DNA of 64,000 nucleotides from Cylindrobasidium torrendii FP15055 ss-10 (lineage: Eukaryota > Basidiomycota > Agaricomycetes > Agaricales > Physalacriaceae), in assembly GCA_000934385.1 (NCBI GenBank), contig KN880547.1:1-64000 (forward strand). The letters run 5' to 3'. The notes beneath the pieces are model-generated. The model had not been told where the DNA came from, made no database searches, and saw only the letters and a list, made by a program, of their open reading frames with translations. Made by a program: the position numbers and the translations under genes. This document shows, piece after piece, positions 51,244-63,131 of the stretch. The first letter of the stretch is position 1, and each line of letters begins with the position of its first letter.

Positions 51244-53086
51244 ATGAACCACTTGGACAAACTAACCATACCACCGGCATTCGACTCTCGCGTCGCTGGC
51301 GAACTGTTCCCAACAACGCCCCAATGGACCAGTCGCTACGACGGCCGCGGATTGTGCGCACACTTGGCCTTGGGAAAATTTGTGATTTCTGATAATGGAT
51401 GCAGCGTTGAGACGAAACCCTTGGATGTGCCGTCGGTATTGGAGCAGACGAGTAACAGTTTTGCGTGCGTAGTCGAGTGGGATTTCCTCGGATATAGGCT
51501 AACCTACAAGCTATAGCCTTCCGGCGTACTTGCCACCCAGCTGGACGCAGCAGGTCCACCCCGAGGGCCAGCTCTACTTCATTCGCGAGTCATCGCTGCG
51601 GATAGTAACAGAGTGCAACCTCTACGATGCCTACACACGTTCCAAGGTCGAGTACTGGGCAAAGTTCATCGAGGCGAAACTTATGATCAACCAATTGGCG
51701 GATACCGCGCATCTCGAGGTTTTCGTCAAGCCCATCGAAAACGATTGCGAGTATTACATTGCGGATTATACCCGCCGGACACTCGTCTGGCTCTCTGCCC
51801 TCAGCACCGAAGAACTGGGCATGGGATCAGCGGCCTCCGCCTCCCACCTTGGTACGCGGATATCCATTTACGACCGCACATCTCCTGATATCCACCACAG
51901 CGCTCTCCCTCGAGGGTTTATTCTGGACACACCTCGAGTACTTCCCGCGCCCTGCCCTTGGGGCGCAGGACATCAATAACTTGATTTGTATCTTCAACCA
52001 CGCTCTGGCTGGTACGTTTGATGATCCTCATCCTAGCGTCTCTTCCTGATGTCACCCTACAGATCAAATGACTTCCGATGGGTCCACCTTCCCATATCCG
52101 AGGAGGGATTGTGAGGCGTTTGTGGGTCTCCTCAAGAACGCGCGAGGTATGTCCTTCACATGAGCATATGAACATGTGGCTCACCATCTTCCCAGAGTCT
52201 CCCCAAGCCAGCCATCACGTTGTGCTCGTTTCGAGATTATGGGGTGTCATCTGTACGTGCTCAGTACCCTTTCTCCTGCGGTACATTTACATTCACCCCA
52301 GTGCAACACCGTTTCGCGACACACTATGGGCAACCATTGTCGCGTCTCACAAGAGACCAGAGCATTGTTCACGCCCCTTCCAGCAACCTTCGCACCGCAC
52401 GCTTCGTTGGAGCGCTCACTTGCGGCCTTGCAAAGCACTATTCGAAAAAGTTGGATGATGTTTTCTTGGACCGTTACGTCTATGTCGAGCAGTGGCAAAT
52501 TCTCATGGCTACTTGCATTCGCGAATGGCAAGAAAACATGGCCTACACCGCACTCGGGTTGCTGTAAGCGGTTTGCCTGTTTTCGCACGAATCGTGACTA
52601 ACTCCTCTACAGCTTCCAACTAGCGCTGTCCTCGATGCCCGGATCATCCGTCCTCACCAGTGCATCTCTTGTCGGTCTCATCTTCAGCATGATCTTCTCC
52701 ATTCTGCTCATCTACCGTCACCGCGGCTTTCCTCAATCATCAGCCAACGATGGGGTGCGTTCATTCTCCCTGTAGCATCGCCTTGATGTGATGTACTAAC
52801 AGCGTTCCCGCAGCATGTCTATCTTTCTTCCGTCTACTCTTCCGCCCATCAGTTCCATTTCGTTGCCCTGGCGTACGCGCTCCCTGCTTTGTTCCACATG
52901 CTCGGCGTCGGCCTCCTCGTCCTCGATATCTTCTCCATCATTTCTGTTTATTTCGGACTCACCGTGTTCATTTCTGTCGCATGCTCTGTCGCTGTTGTTT
53001 TCTTCATGTTCTCGTATGTACTCGGAAGTGTTTCGCTACCCAGCTTCCGACGAGCCAAAATGGTCAAGGCAGACAATATCGTATAG
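51244..53086 (+). CDS. basidiomycete WW-like membrane protein
   Basis: About 480 residues in at least eight exons. It starts MNHLDKLTIPPAFDSRVAGE. An exon join GTGCGT...CTATAG leads into LPPSWTQQVHPEGQLYF, a WW-like segment typical of a lineage-specific protein family in agaricomycetes. RIVTECNLYDAYTRSKVEYW and FWTHLEYFPRPALGAQDINN follow. Further on comes FATHYGQPLSRLTRDQSIV, another family block. The C-terminal half has several membrane helices (SLVGLIFSMIFSILLIYRH, then ALPALFHMLGVGLLVLDIFS and VFISVACSVAVVFFMFSYVL). It ends MVKADNIV with TAG at 53084-53086. The function of the family is not known to me. The soluble N-terminal half is likely cytosolic, the rest anchored in a membrane. Confidence 0.75.
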
Positions 53087-54303
53087 CTCAACAAACCTAG
53101 CACCTATCTATTTTTTCTGTAGATTGGCACATACACGAGAAGGCTTAGTAAAGTGAAGCAGTGGAATTTCAAACAGTATATACCCCTACCTTGTTTTGGT
53201 TATCGTGGTACTTACCCTAACATATACCTGGGTCGGACGGGACTAGAGCATTGTGACACTGTAGCATAGACTTACCGGACTCTTCAATTTCAGCATGGAT
53301 TTGAACCAGATTTGAACTTGCGATGCCAGTATACTAACTACATCCTTATTGGGCTTGAGTAGCTTGAGTCTTGACTGCGGCGGATGGCATGGCCTGCGAA
53401 AGATGTGTGTGTTTGTTTTCTGCGCGGCGTGTGGGTTACCGCTCACGATCTTTGCACAATGCACACGGTTCACTGCTTTCAGCCACACACTTCAGAAAGA
53501 GCCTCGCGCCTTGGGTATGAGCGAACCTGCACCTGTGCTCGGAGGCTTCAACTGGCGAGCTAGCAGCCAGTGTTTGCGATAGGTAGGCGCTCAGCGCTCA
53601 TCAGAGGAAATGCTACTAGGTTCCTTGAGCCAGGTGTCGATGGGCGCTTCGGCCACAGCATCGAGGTGAGTGGGTCCATTGAAGTACTGCACTACGATAT
53701 GTGCTGTTCTGTATACACCAGCCTTTGCGGTCGAAGCTTGTACATGAAGGTCAGGCTGTTGAGGCATCTGCGAACAGCGGGACACTCAACAAGTAGTACG
53801 GTACAGGTCGCTATTGCGCGCGAATCGTTCTGAACCATGTTCAGTGGCTAGTTTCCCGCTACGCGCTCATTCGTTTGTGGTGTTCTTGCGGTACGACAGT
53901 AAGTGAGTACAAGACGATTCAGTTGCGACTTGCAACTTGCAAGCTTTCGGAAGATGCCGAGGATGAGCCGCTGAACTTCGATCTTGCCTGATTCTTGCTC
54001 TTGACCACCATGGACCACTATTCACGGGCTTTCGGCGTAGGGTATTTGCATGACCTTTCAGTGTATTGTCTCACATCTTTCCGCCAACGTCAGGGATACG
54101 GTTGGTACATGCATGACCTTCACAGGTTTGTGAACAATAAACCAGCTTCTTTTGGTCTTTGTCTACTCTGACCCGGGTTGTCTATATAAAGGCCCACGGG
54201 TCGACAAGAAACGAGAAAACAACGTCCCAAAATCTCTTCCCGCGCTGCGTCAGACGCCCTACTTCTTTCCTCACGCTTCAACAGTCTCGGACACTGGACG
54301 AAT
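53087..54303. other. intergenic region
   Basis: About 1.2 kb with no supportable gene. TATATAAA at 54183-54190 lies 113 bp before the next start codon. Confidence 0.45.
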
Positions 54304-55155
54304 ATGATGTACGAATCTGACGTCGAGATGAATTTATGCATACAACCAGCTCTTCACAAGCGCGTCCGAGAGATGCGTGAAATACTACACGGGGAGAGGC
54401 TTACCCTCGCAAAACGATCTCCGCAGAAACCTCCAGGGCTACCTCCACCCACACTCTATGACTTCTCGCAAACAAGTCGCCCAGCTCTCGTGAACCCTGT
54501 GCAGATATTCGCCTCCACCCTACTCGTGCTCATGCTGTCGTTCCAAGAGAGCAATCCTGGCGTGACGTTGAATGTGATCCTCGGCGACGTTGCGGGGTCG
54601 ACATCGGAGCAGATATTGCCATACGACCAGTCTCTTCTCGACGCGTTTGGCCCTCAGGCTGCACTTCTGCAGACATGCTTCTCGTCAAAGATGTTTCGCG
54701 CAGCGTATTGCGTCTTTCTTCATCGTAGCTGGTTCCCACAGTGCCTCCGCTCAGTGAATATTACATGGCTCGAGCAGACCTGCATCCAGGACGAGGACAT
54801 GAATGGATACTCGGAGGAAGGACAGATTTTACATGAATACCATATGCCGGGCATGTTTGCTGCTGTAGCGCGCGCGGAATTCGAATATGGACGAGACCAT
54901 CAGTATCCGATTATTCCAGTGGAGGTGTGGACAGCGGCCTCACGCATAGCTCGCACGTATAAAGAAAAGAACCAAGATGATAGGAAGAGAGAGATGTCTA
55001 GGATTAGATTTGAGGCGTGGAAAAATTCGCCAGAACGGTGGGAAAGGCCAGAGGATGTGCCAACGCCGCGACCCTTTCCTGACTTAGAGGCCTGGCGTCG
55101 GTGGCCTGAGCCGAGCTCGAGGAGGCATAAGTCCAGGATGCCATCGTCGCATTGA
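54304..55155 (+). CDS. unrecognised protein (283 residues)
   Basis: A single-exon frame starting MMYESDVEMNLCIQPALHKR. The first third is basic, with PQKPPGLPPPTLYDF. The middle is hydrophobic (NPVQIFASTLLVLMLSFQES) and continues into what looks like a globular part (LDAFGPQAALLQTCFSSKMF). The C-terminus is highly charged and ends RRHKSRMPSSH, which suggests nucleic-acid contact or nuclear location. No domain is recognised. Support comes from the length of the frame, a TATATAAA box upstream and the lack of a better frame on the other strand. It could be one of the orphan genes common in mushroom genomes. Confidence 0.5.
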   Translation: MMYESDVEMNLCIQPALHKRVREMREILHGERLTLAKRSPQKPPGLPPPTLYDFSQTSRPALVNPVQIFASTLLVLMLSFQESNPGVTLNVILGDVAGSTSEQILPYDQSLLDAFGPQAALLQTCFSSKMFRAAYCVFLHRSWFPQCLRSVNITWLEQTCIQDEDMNGYSEEGQILHEYHMPGMFAAVARAEFEYGRDHQYPIIPVEVWTAASRIARTYKEKNQDDRKREMSRIRFEAWKNSPERWERPEDVPTPRPFPDLEAWRRWPEPSSRRHKSRMPSSH

Positions 55156-55560
55156 AGCAATCCATGATCAAATTAAGTAGCATCACACTAGCGTAGCAGA
55201 CACATGGAATGTACTTACTGTATCATTGCCTTCGCCTGACCATTGTCGTTGGGACTCTGGGGACTGAAGCTCAAGCTTAAACCCTGCCCTTTCTTGATCA
55301 CTAAGTAAGTACCAGCCTGATGGCGTCAAATCTCATAGGGTGCTGGGATCAAAACAATACGCATATACAGCACTCATAGTCAGCACAAGTACACTGTAGC
55401 TACATCTCTCCGAGTCCTGGCCACAGTGGCTGTGTGGTGTGACCGAGTGACGCGTGACGCGCCACGTCTTGATTCTCGTCCACGACAAGTCCACGAATCT
55501 ATACTTTATCCGCACAGGCCGTCATCGCGCTGCTCGTCGAGCCTGGAAATTCTGCCAAAA
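55156..55560. other. intergenic region upstream of COPA
   Basis: 405 bp between tandem plus-strand genes; nothing recognised. Confidence 0.45.
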
Positions 55561-58500
55561 ATGTCGGTGATGCTAACCAAGTTCGAGTCGAAGAGCAGCC
55601 GCGTGAAGGGTGCGTTAAGGCCGTGCTAGGATTCTCTGCTCTACCGTGCTCATCGCCATTGTCCCGCCAGGACTCGCGTTTCACCCGACCCAGCCGCTTT
55701 TGGCCGCGGCGCTGCACAACGGGAGTGTGCAGCTATGGAACTACCGAATGGGCGTGCTTGTGGACAGATTTGAAGAACATGAAGGCGCGTGGTTTGTCCC
55801 AATCGACGCGACTGATGCTAACATTCTTTTAGGACCGGTTCGTACGGTGCACTTCCATCCCAGTCGTGCCCTACTCGCATCTGGTGGCGATGACTATAAA
55901 ATCCGGGTCTGGGGTCAGTGCCAGTCCTCTACTTTGCTCGTTTTGCTGAATAGTATCTAGATATTCGCCCAACAAGCCGACGCTGTTTATTCGTTCTGCA
56001 CGGTCACATCGATTACGTGCGCACGGTCCAATTCCATCATGAAATGCCCTGGATAGTGAGGAAATCTTTGGGAATGTTTGCTGATCATCGCGCGCTAACC
56101 ATACCGCGCAGCTATCGTGTTCTGACGACCAAACGATCCGGATTTGGAACAGCACCTCTCGCCAATGTATGGCTGTCCTCACGGGCCACACACATTATGT
56201 CATGTCCGCGTTCTTCCACCCGAAGGACGACTTGATCGTGTCCGCGTCGATGGACCAAACTGTACGCGTCTGGGATATCTCTGGCCTCCGCAAGGTTGGC
56301 GCGTCAACTGCGCACGGACATAACTCTTTCGAATTCGACACCTTCTCTACCGTCAAATACGTCCTCGAAGGTCACGACCGCGGTGTCAACTATGCCATGT
56401 TCCACCCAACCCTCCCCCTCATCATATCTGCTGCCGATGACCGCACTATCAAGATTTGGCGTATGAGCGAGACCAAAGCATGGGAAGTTGATGCTTGCCG
56501 CGGTCATTTCAACAACGTTTCTGCCGCCCTTTTCCATCCTAAAGCCGAATTAATCGTATCCTGTGGAGAGGACAAGACCATTCGCGTGTGGGATCTCACC
56601 AAGCGTACCGCTATACAAACGTTCCGTCGAGAGCACGACCGTTTCTGGGTCTTAGCATCACATCCCAATCTCAATCTCTTCGCTGCCGGCCACGACTCCG
56701 GTCTCATCGTGTTCAAGCTCGAACGCGAGCGCCCAGCATTTGCCGTGTCCGGAGACTCGCTTTACTACATTCGCGACAAATATGTGCGCTCATACGACTT
56801 CAACAGTGGGTCGGACATCGGCCTGCTCACTCTACGCAAGTTTGGCAGCCCCTACATGCCTCCGCGGACCCTCAGCTATAACCCGATGGAACGCGCCGTC
56901 TTGGCCACGATTTCATCTGACAACGGCTTGTTCGAGCTTACGACGCTCCCGCAATCTACGCAAGGAGAGGTGAAGGATTCGACGGTGGATGGGAAGAGAG
57001 GACCTGGCCAGGCAGCTATATTCGTTGCCCGTAACCGCTTCGCTATCCTTAACAAGGCGTCTCAAGTGAGTGGTTATAGGCCGTACTATATCCACGTCTG
57101 AATCTTTCCTCAGCTCATTGAAGTCCGCGACCTTTCAAACTCTGTTGTTCGCACAATCAAGCCATCGGTTCAAACCAACGAAATCTTCTATGGTGGAACT
57201 GGTTGCATCATCCTTAGCTCGACCAGCACAGTCGTTCTGTTTGACCTTCAACAACAGAAGGCGCTCGCAGAGATCAACAGCCCGCCCGTCAAGTATGTCG
57301 TGTGGAACCACGACTCTTCGATGGTCGCCCTTATGAGCAAGCACAGTGCGTCGCTCAGATTACACTGACTCCCCTTTTGACGTAGCTTCAGCTATCACCG
57401 TCACCAACAGGACGTTCGGCGAGCACAGCTTGATCCACGAAACTATTCGCATCAAGTCCGGTGCTTGGGACGACGCTGGCGTTTTCATTTACTCCACCCT
57501 CAACCATGTCAAATACTGCCTGTACCAAGGGTGAGTTACATTCGTTACAGCGTCGATCACTATCTGACACTTGTGGTAGCGACAACGGCGTCATCTGCAC
57601 GTTGGATAATCCCGTTTACCTGACTCGCGTAAAGGGCAAGACTGTGTACTGCCTTGACCGCTCAGCACGCCCCCGGACCATTACCTTCGACCCAACGGAA
57701 TATCGCTTCAAACTAGCCCTCCTCAAGAACAACTACGAAGAGATGCTTTACATCATCAAGACATCTACCCTCATTGGTCAGAGCATCATCGGATACCTGC
57801 AAAAGAAAGGCTTCCCCGAGGCAAGTTGCACTCGCCATTTCCGCTGCGTCTCTAATAATGCTACTAGATAGCATTACACTTCGTGTCCGATACTGCCACC
57901 CGGTTTGAGCTCGCCATCGAATGCGGCAACCTGGAAGTTGCAATGGAGACTGCTAAAGAGATTGACCGTCCGGAGACCTGGGAGCGCCTCGCTCAGCAAG
58001 CACTCAGGCAGGGTAACCATAAGGTAGGATCCTTCTGATTTCCAGACACCTTCTCTAACTGGTCTCTAGGTCGTTGAAAAGGCATACCAGCAAACTAAGA
58101 ACTTTGATAAGCTGTCGTTCCTCTATTTGGCTACGGGTAGCAAGGACAAGCTCTCGAAAATGCAGAAGATCGCGGACGCACGAGGCAATCCCATGTCTAG
58201 GTTCCACAATGCTCTGTACGCTGGGGATGTCGAAGGCCGGATATCCGTTCTTCGCGATGTTGGCATGTGTAAGTTCCATCCACATAAAGTCCGTGCTCGG
58301 CCTCACCACGTCCAGACCCACTGGCGTATCTAACTGCGAAGACAAACGGGCTTGAGGATATCGCCACCGAGATTTTGGAGGATGCTGGGCTTACTGAAGC
58401 TGATGTCGACGACGTGCCCAACTTTGGCAGATCGGCATTGGGTATACCAACGGTAGTCACAGAGACCAGCGATCTTGTCTGGCCATCGCTTGCGTCCGGT

Positions 58501-59833
58501 GAGAGTTTCTTCGACAAGGCTCTTGCAAACGGTGGATTGGAAGGCGTCAGCGAACCCGCTGGCTACACCAACGGCGAGGCATCCGGCGCGCTCGATGCGT
58601 GGGCAGCAGAGGAGGAAGCTGAGGATGTTGAGGCAGAAGAGGGCGAAGACGGTTGGGACTTGGATGCCGGTGACGGCGAGGAACATGCTGTAGAAGTCAA
58701 TGGTGCCGAGCCTGAAGAGGAGGAAGAGCTTGGAGCTGGTGCAAATCCTGGAATCGACGAGACGGAGCACTGGACTCGAAACTCGCCTCTGGCGGCTGAC
58801 CATATTGCGGCTGGTTCTTTCGAAAGCGCAATGCAGGTATGCATACCATCTCCAAGCACGTCCCGATGCCTAATCGTTGTTTAGCTTCTCAACCGCCAAT
58901 TGGGTATTGTGAACTTCTCGCCATTAAAACCTCTCTTCCTGTCTGCATACCGCTCTGCCCATATCTATCTCTCCCCCGTCGCGTCTTTGCCACCGCTCAA
59001 GCTGCACGTTCGTCGTAACACCGCTGAGTCGAACCTCAGTCGCGTGCTCCCGGTAAATGTGTTCACATTGGAGGCGGCGAGGAAGGAACTTGGCGATGGC
59101 TCAAAATTCGTCTCCCAAGCGAAGCTTCAAGAGGCCAAGGATGCGTTCGCGGCTGTTCTGCGGTCGTTGTTGCTGGTAGCGCTGTCCTCGGATGCGGAGG
59201 CCAAGCAGGTCAGGATGACTCCTTTCATTGTGAACGTAGACTTACATGCATACAGTGGAGGGACATGGTCACCAGTGCGCGCGAGTATTTGATCGGCGTG
59301 TCAATTGAATTGGAGCGGCGCCGTGTGGTTGAAGCAGACCCAACGAACGTGCAACGTAGCTTGGAGCTTGCGGCGTACTTCACGCATTGCCAGCTGCAAC
59401 CTGCGCAACTGCAAATCGCATTGCGGAGTGCAATCAATGTGTTCACAAAGGCGAACAACCCTGCGGGAGCTGCACGGTTTGCAAGGAGGTTGCTGGAGTT
59501 GAAGCCGGATCCGAAAATTGTGACAATGGTGAGTTTTGCTTCGCGGCACATTTCCCTGGATATGATGTACTGATACCTTTCCCCTAGTGCCGTCAGCGCA
59601 TCGCAGCTGCTGAGCGCAATCCTCGAAACACCGTTGAGATTTCTTATGACGAGTTCACGCCCTTCGAGATTTGTGCGGCGACATTCACGCCGATATACAA
59701 GGGGCAGCCATCGGTGCAATGTCCGTATACCCACGCGAACTACCATCCACAGTTCAAGGGGGCGTTGGATCCGTTGACTGGACTGGCAGAGATTGGGGCG
59801 GCGGCGAGTGGGGTGCCTGCGCCATGGTCGTAG
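55561..59833 (+). CDS. COP1: coatomer subunit alpha (COPI coat)
   Basis: Large scaffold subunit of the COPI coat, which carries cargo from Golgi to ER and within the Golgi and binds dilysine signals. It starts [17 protein letters not shown] and joins across GTGCGT...CGCCAG to [22 protein letters not shown]40 repeats follow: [60 protein letters not shown] and [20 protein letters not shown]. Then comes the coatomer WD-associated region with [20 protein letters not shown]. An acidic linker ([19 protein letters not shown]) precedes the C-terminal domain that contacts epsilon-COP, ending [17 protein letters not shown]. About 1,200 residues with a dozen short introns, matching the family. The symbol follows yeast usage; COPA is the animal name. 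Confidence 0.95.
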
Positions 59834-60866
59834 ACTGTTACTGTATCTACACGCAGCAAATTACTGGGACGTGGAGGGCCAGAGGATAGTGCTTGCGAGG
59901 CGTGGAGTTGCCGACCGGCGCGAGTGCTGACCTTGTTGTAGCGGTATGTCAATGTGTAGACTCTTGTGCATAGGACTTGTTGGGCGGATGGATCATCAGC
60001 GTGCACCGCACAAAATTTCAGTTTCTTTATTCTGGATCGCTGAGGGAGGGGCGCGCCGGACAATTGTCGACCAGTGTACCTTTGAGCAAGCGTGTGGAAG
60101 AACTGAAAAGAAAGGATGTCAACGCAGTGCTGCGCATTTCTATGTGATAATAACTATGTTGGCAAAAGGGCATTCGCTGCTGCACAATTTTATGTCAACG
60201 TCTCCGCGCTTTGCACCAGAACAAGGAAGCGTACTCCCGAGAATCGGTCATTCTGATGGCCGGGCCAATTCAAGGCCAACTCCCAAATGCCTGCAGTGCA
60301 CAGGTGCACACATGCGGAATTTGCAGTTCCTAGTCCTCTATAGAGCATTCACTCCGAGCACAAGCATCGAGGAACAATTTGAATCTTGAACGCAAATTAT
60401 ACACCATGTACGGGGAACCGAGAGGCCATGCCCTTGGGGTCTTGGGCTCATTACTTGGCTACGATGCAGGGTGGGGGATAGAAGACATCACCACTGTAGA
60501 GGCTTTAATGCGGCGATAAGAGAGGCGTGCTGACCCACGACGCGGTGTATGCCCCAAAGACCCGCCGAATGATTTAGGCGTACGAAGTGCGTTGCTGCAG
60601 CTCTGAAAATTGTAAGCTACGGACAATAACACGAGGCTCACGAAGTTGATCAACTTACACAGCTTCCCTCGGCTTTTGTGCATCGTAAATACATCTATAG
60701 ATGTTAAAGTGAGGCGGGGCCAATGTCTATGTGTGCGGCTGATCAGATCGCGGGAGCAAAAGCGTTTGCCAAGAGTTTGGCAGCCTCTTTAAGAGGAACC
60801 ACGACGTCGCCCGTCTCTCTTGCTTCAGTCCAGCGACCCTAACCCCCCGGCGACGAAGACGATCCT
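59834..60866. other. intergenic region between COPA and the DUF1275 gene
   Basis: About 1 kb. No gene could be supported; short frames on both strands lack similarity. Confidence 0.45.
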
Positions 60867-61911
60867 ATGGCCGAACCAGCAATCTCATCGCGCTCAACGC
60901 CGACCGAGCTGGCGGCGCCCCTTGCGAAAGAGGATACGTTCGACACCGAGGCTGGGACTCAGACCGTGGAGTCTGCAGGTCGTAGGAGCCCGCGCGTCGA
61001 GCCATGGTCATTCTGGCAGCATCTGAATTCGAACGTCGACACAGAAATGTGTACGGCTCCTCTGGCCGCATATTGCTTCATGACAGGATACATGTGCGTC
61101 CTCGCAATACTGACCGATTATTTGCTCATTGTCCATTCCAGCGACGTGATTTCCTTCTCTGCAATATACGTCTGGTGTGGATTTCAGACTGGAAACTTTG
61201 CACAGGTGAGTCCCCTTTCATTTCATCCCATCCCATTTATCCTCATAGACATTGGGTATAGCTTGGCTTGGCCATAGCCCGCCTCTTCGATGGATCGCAC
61301 GGGCACCGGAGCTCGAAGTTCCACATGGCGGATCGACAGGCGCTCGTATCCCTCGGCACATTCAACGCCGGGGCATTTGTTGGAAGGCTCGGTGACCGTA
61401 TCGGTGCTCAAAAACGCGTCTGGCTCATCGCAGGGACTTTCCTGCAAGCAGTTCTGACGATGGCCGCGGCAGTGACACTGTGGCAAGGTGGCCAGCCAGA
61501 CGCATCGGACGACCGGGCCTTCCCAGCGTGGACAAATACACTCTCCTTCGTTGCCCTAGCGTTCATGAGCGCCAGTTTGGGCGTCCAGGGTATCATGGCG
61601 AAAAGGTTGAACACCCAGTTTACCACGACAAGTAAGCACTGCACTTACTCATCCATCTGTGTGCTAACGTTCTTGTAGTCGTGCTAACAACCGTCTGGGT
61701 CGAGCTCGTTACGGATCCCAAGCTCTTTGTGACACGCGGTGTGAAGACGAGAGACCATAAGGTCATTGCAGCAGCATCTCTGCTCTTCGGTGCATTCGTC
61801 GGTCGTGCGATACTTGCCTCCATTGGATCTCCTGCAGCGTTGGGCATTGGGTGCGGTATTCGCGTTCTTGTATCGCTCTCGTGGTTCTTTATACCCGGAA
61901 AATCGACTTGA
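60867..61911 (+). CDS. DUF1275 (YoaK-like) membrane protein
   Basis: Multi-pass membrane protein of the DUF1275 family, found in bacteria and fungi, with no firm function. The N-terminus MAEPAISSRSTPTELAAPLA is a hydrophilic cytosolic tail of about 70 residues. After introns (GTGCGT...TTCCAG and GTGAGT...TATAG) the typical start is seen: ISFSAIYVWCGFQTGNFAQ, then DRQALVSLGTFNAGAFVGRL. The segment MSASLGVQGIMAKRLNTQF and the joined TTTIVLTTVWVELVTDPKLF are family hallmarks. The last exon ends LVSLSWFFIPGKST with TGA at 61909-61911. Length near 285 residues fits. Expected location is the plasma or vacuolar membrane; a transporter role is a guess. Confidence 0.85.
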
Positions 61912-62407
61912 CGCACCGACGTCTCGCTGGACATAGACTAGAAGACCTGTGTGTATTATCTTGTTGGGTTTGTGATGAGCGGCAATGAACATGAACTAGA
62001 TGATGGATCGATTGCTGCTTTCGGTTTCGTTCGTCTACATGGGCAAGACTTAGAGCTTAGCACTCCAAGGCGCCTATCTTAGCCAACCTCCACGATGTTG
62101 ACTCATTCAGTTGTCATATCAAGGCGAGGTTCTGGCCGGTGGAGGTTACAATGGATTTTGTGCACGCGGGCATTGATATTGAGCACAACCTGGCTCAAGC
62201 TGAGGCCAGGGTATGATTACGAGGGAGAACATCAAGCGCTACATCGCAAAGCCTCTCCGACCCTGGTTGGCCTATCCACTACCATTAGGTCTCTCTTTTA
62301 CTGCGGCAGGGCGCGCGCCGCTCCCGCCTGCTGTGGGTGGAACAACTCTTCCGCGTGGATGTCCGCTATGTCACTGTGAGCAAAACCTTTGTGGGTTGGT
62401 CAGAGAC
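61912..62407. other. convergent intergenic gap
   Basis: About 500 bp between the DUF1275 stop and the stop of the small acidic gene on the other strand. Nothing recognised. Confidence 0.45.
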
Positions 62408-62917
62408 CTACGAGAGTTGTTCATCGTCGTCTACCGGGTCAATCTCCTCTTCGGACGACAGATCGTCCTCGTCGAGGGAGGCCTCTTCTCCATGGGAATC
62501 GTCGTCACCATCATCAGGTGAGTTGTCTTTTGGCGCTGAATTTTCACAGTGGGCAGCATGCGCTTCCAGCTCTCTAGCAGCATCCGAATTGCTGTTGGAT
62601 TCGGCAGCCGCCGTCTCTGGTTGCGATTCTGCATTCGTCTCTGGAGGCGAGTGCTCATCTCTCGAAGGCTGTGGTACAGTTTCTTCTCCTCGGAGAGTCC
62701 TAGTGAGCATTTCAGCTTCAAGTTGCAACACGAAGAGGTCTCGTCTGCCAAAGAACTTACGGCGTATTGTCTTCCGTGCTCATGGTAGTGGGGAAGGAGA
62801 TGCTACTAGTCGTGATACTGGGGCACTGGTATAAGTATCTGAACCGGAAGCGCCCGGTGTGCGCTTAAGCTCTCGCCGTGACAACTCATGATGAGTGAAG
62901 GCAGGCGTCTGATTCAT
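62408..62917 (-). CDS. small acidic protein with coiled N-terminal part, unrecognised
   Basis: A tentative two-exon gene of about 150 residues. Exon 1 starts MNQTPAFTHHELSRRELKRT and ends at TYTSAP. A 48-bp intron (62771-62818, GTATCA...GGAAG) is inferred because the frame otherwise meets a TGA at 62780-62782. After it comes TIRRKFFGRRDLFVLQLEAE, a basic-hydrophobic helix, then a long Ser/Glu/Asp-rich tail ending SSEEEIDPVDDDEQLS. The continuity of frame on both sides of the TGA supports one gene. No family is recognised. The acceptor is weak, so the intron is not certain; a broken gene or readthrough are alternatives. Confidence 0.45.
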
Positions 62918-63131
62918 ATCTGGGTAACGAGTTGATGATAGGGTGCTCGATTCGAACAATGGAAATGATCTTGGGCAGCGCTGGGCAGCGGCTCGTCCTA
63001 TGCTACAATCTGGTCACAATCATAACAATGGCCATTGTTCTGTCACGTGCATGATCGCGAGTTCTTTCATGGATTCATAACACGTTCCATTCCCTCTTAC
63101 CTTCTCACCACCGTCAAAGACTTCCCGCACC

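Noticed and set aside
62337..62834. 165-codon Ser-rich plus-strand frame
   Set aside because: It is the complement of the acidic tail of the minus-strand gene; Glu/Asp codons read as Ser-rich on the other strand.
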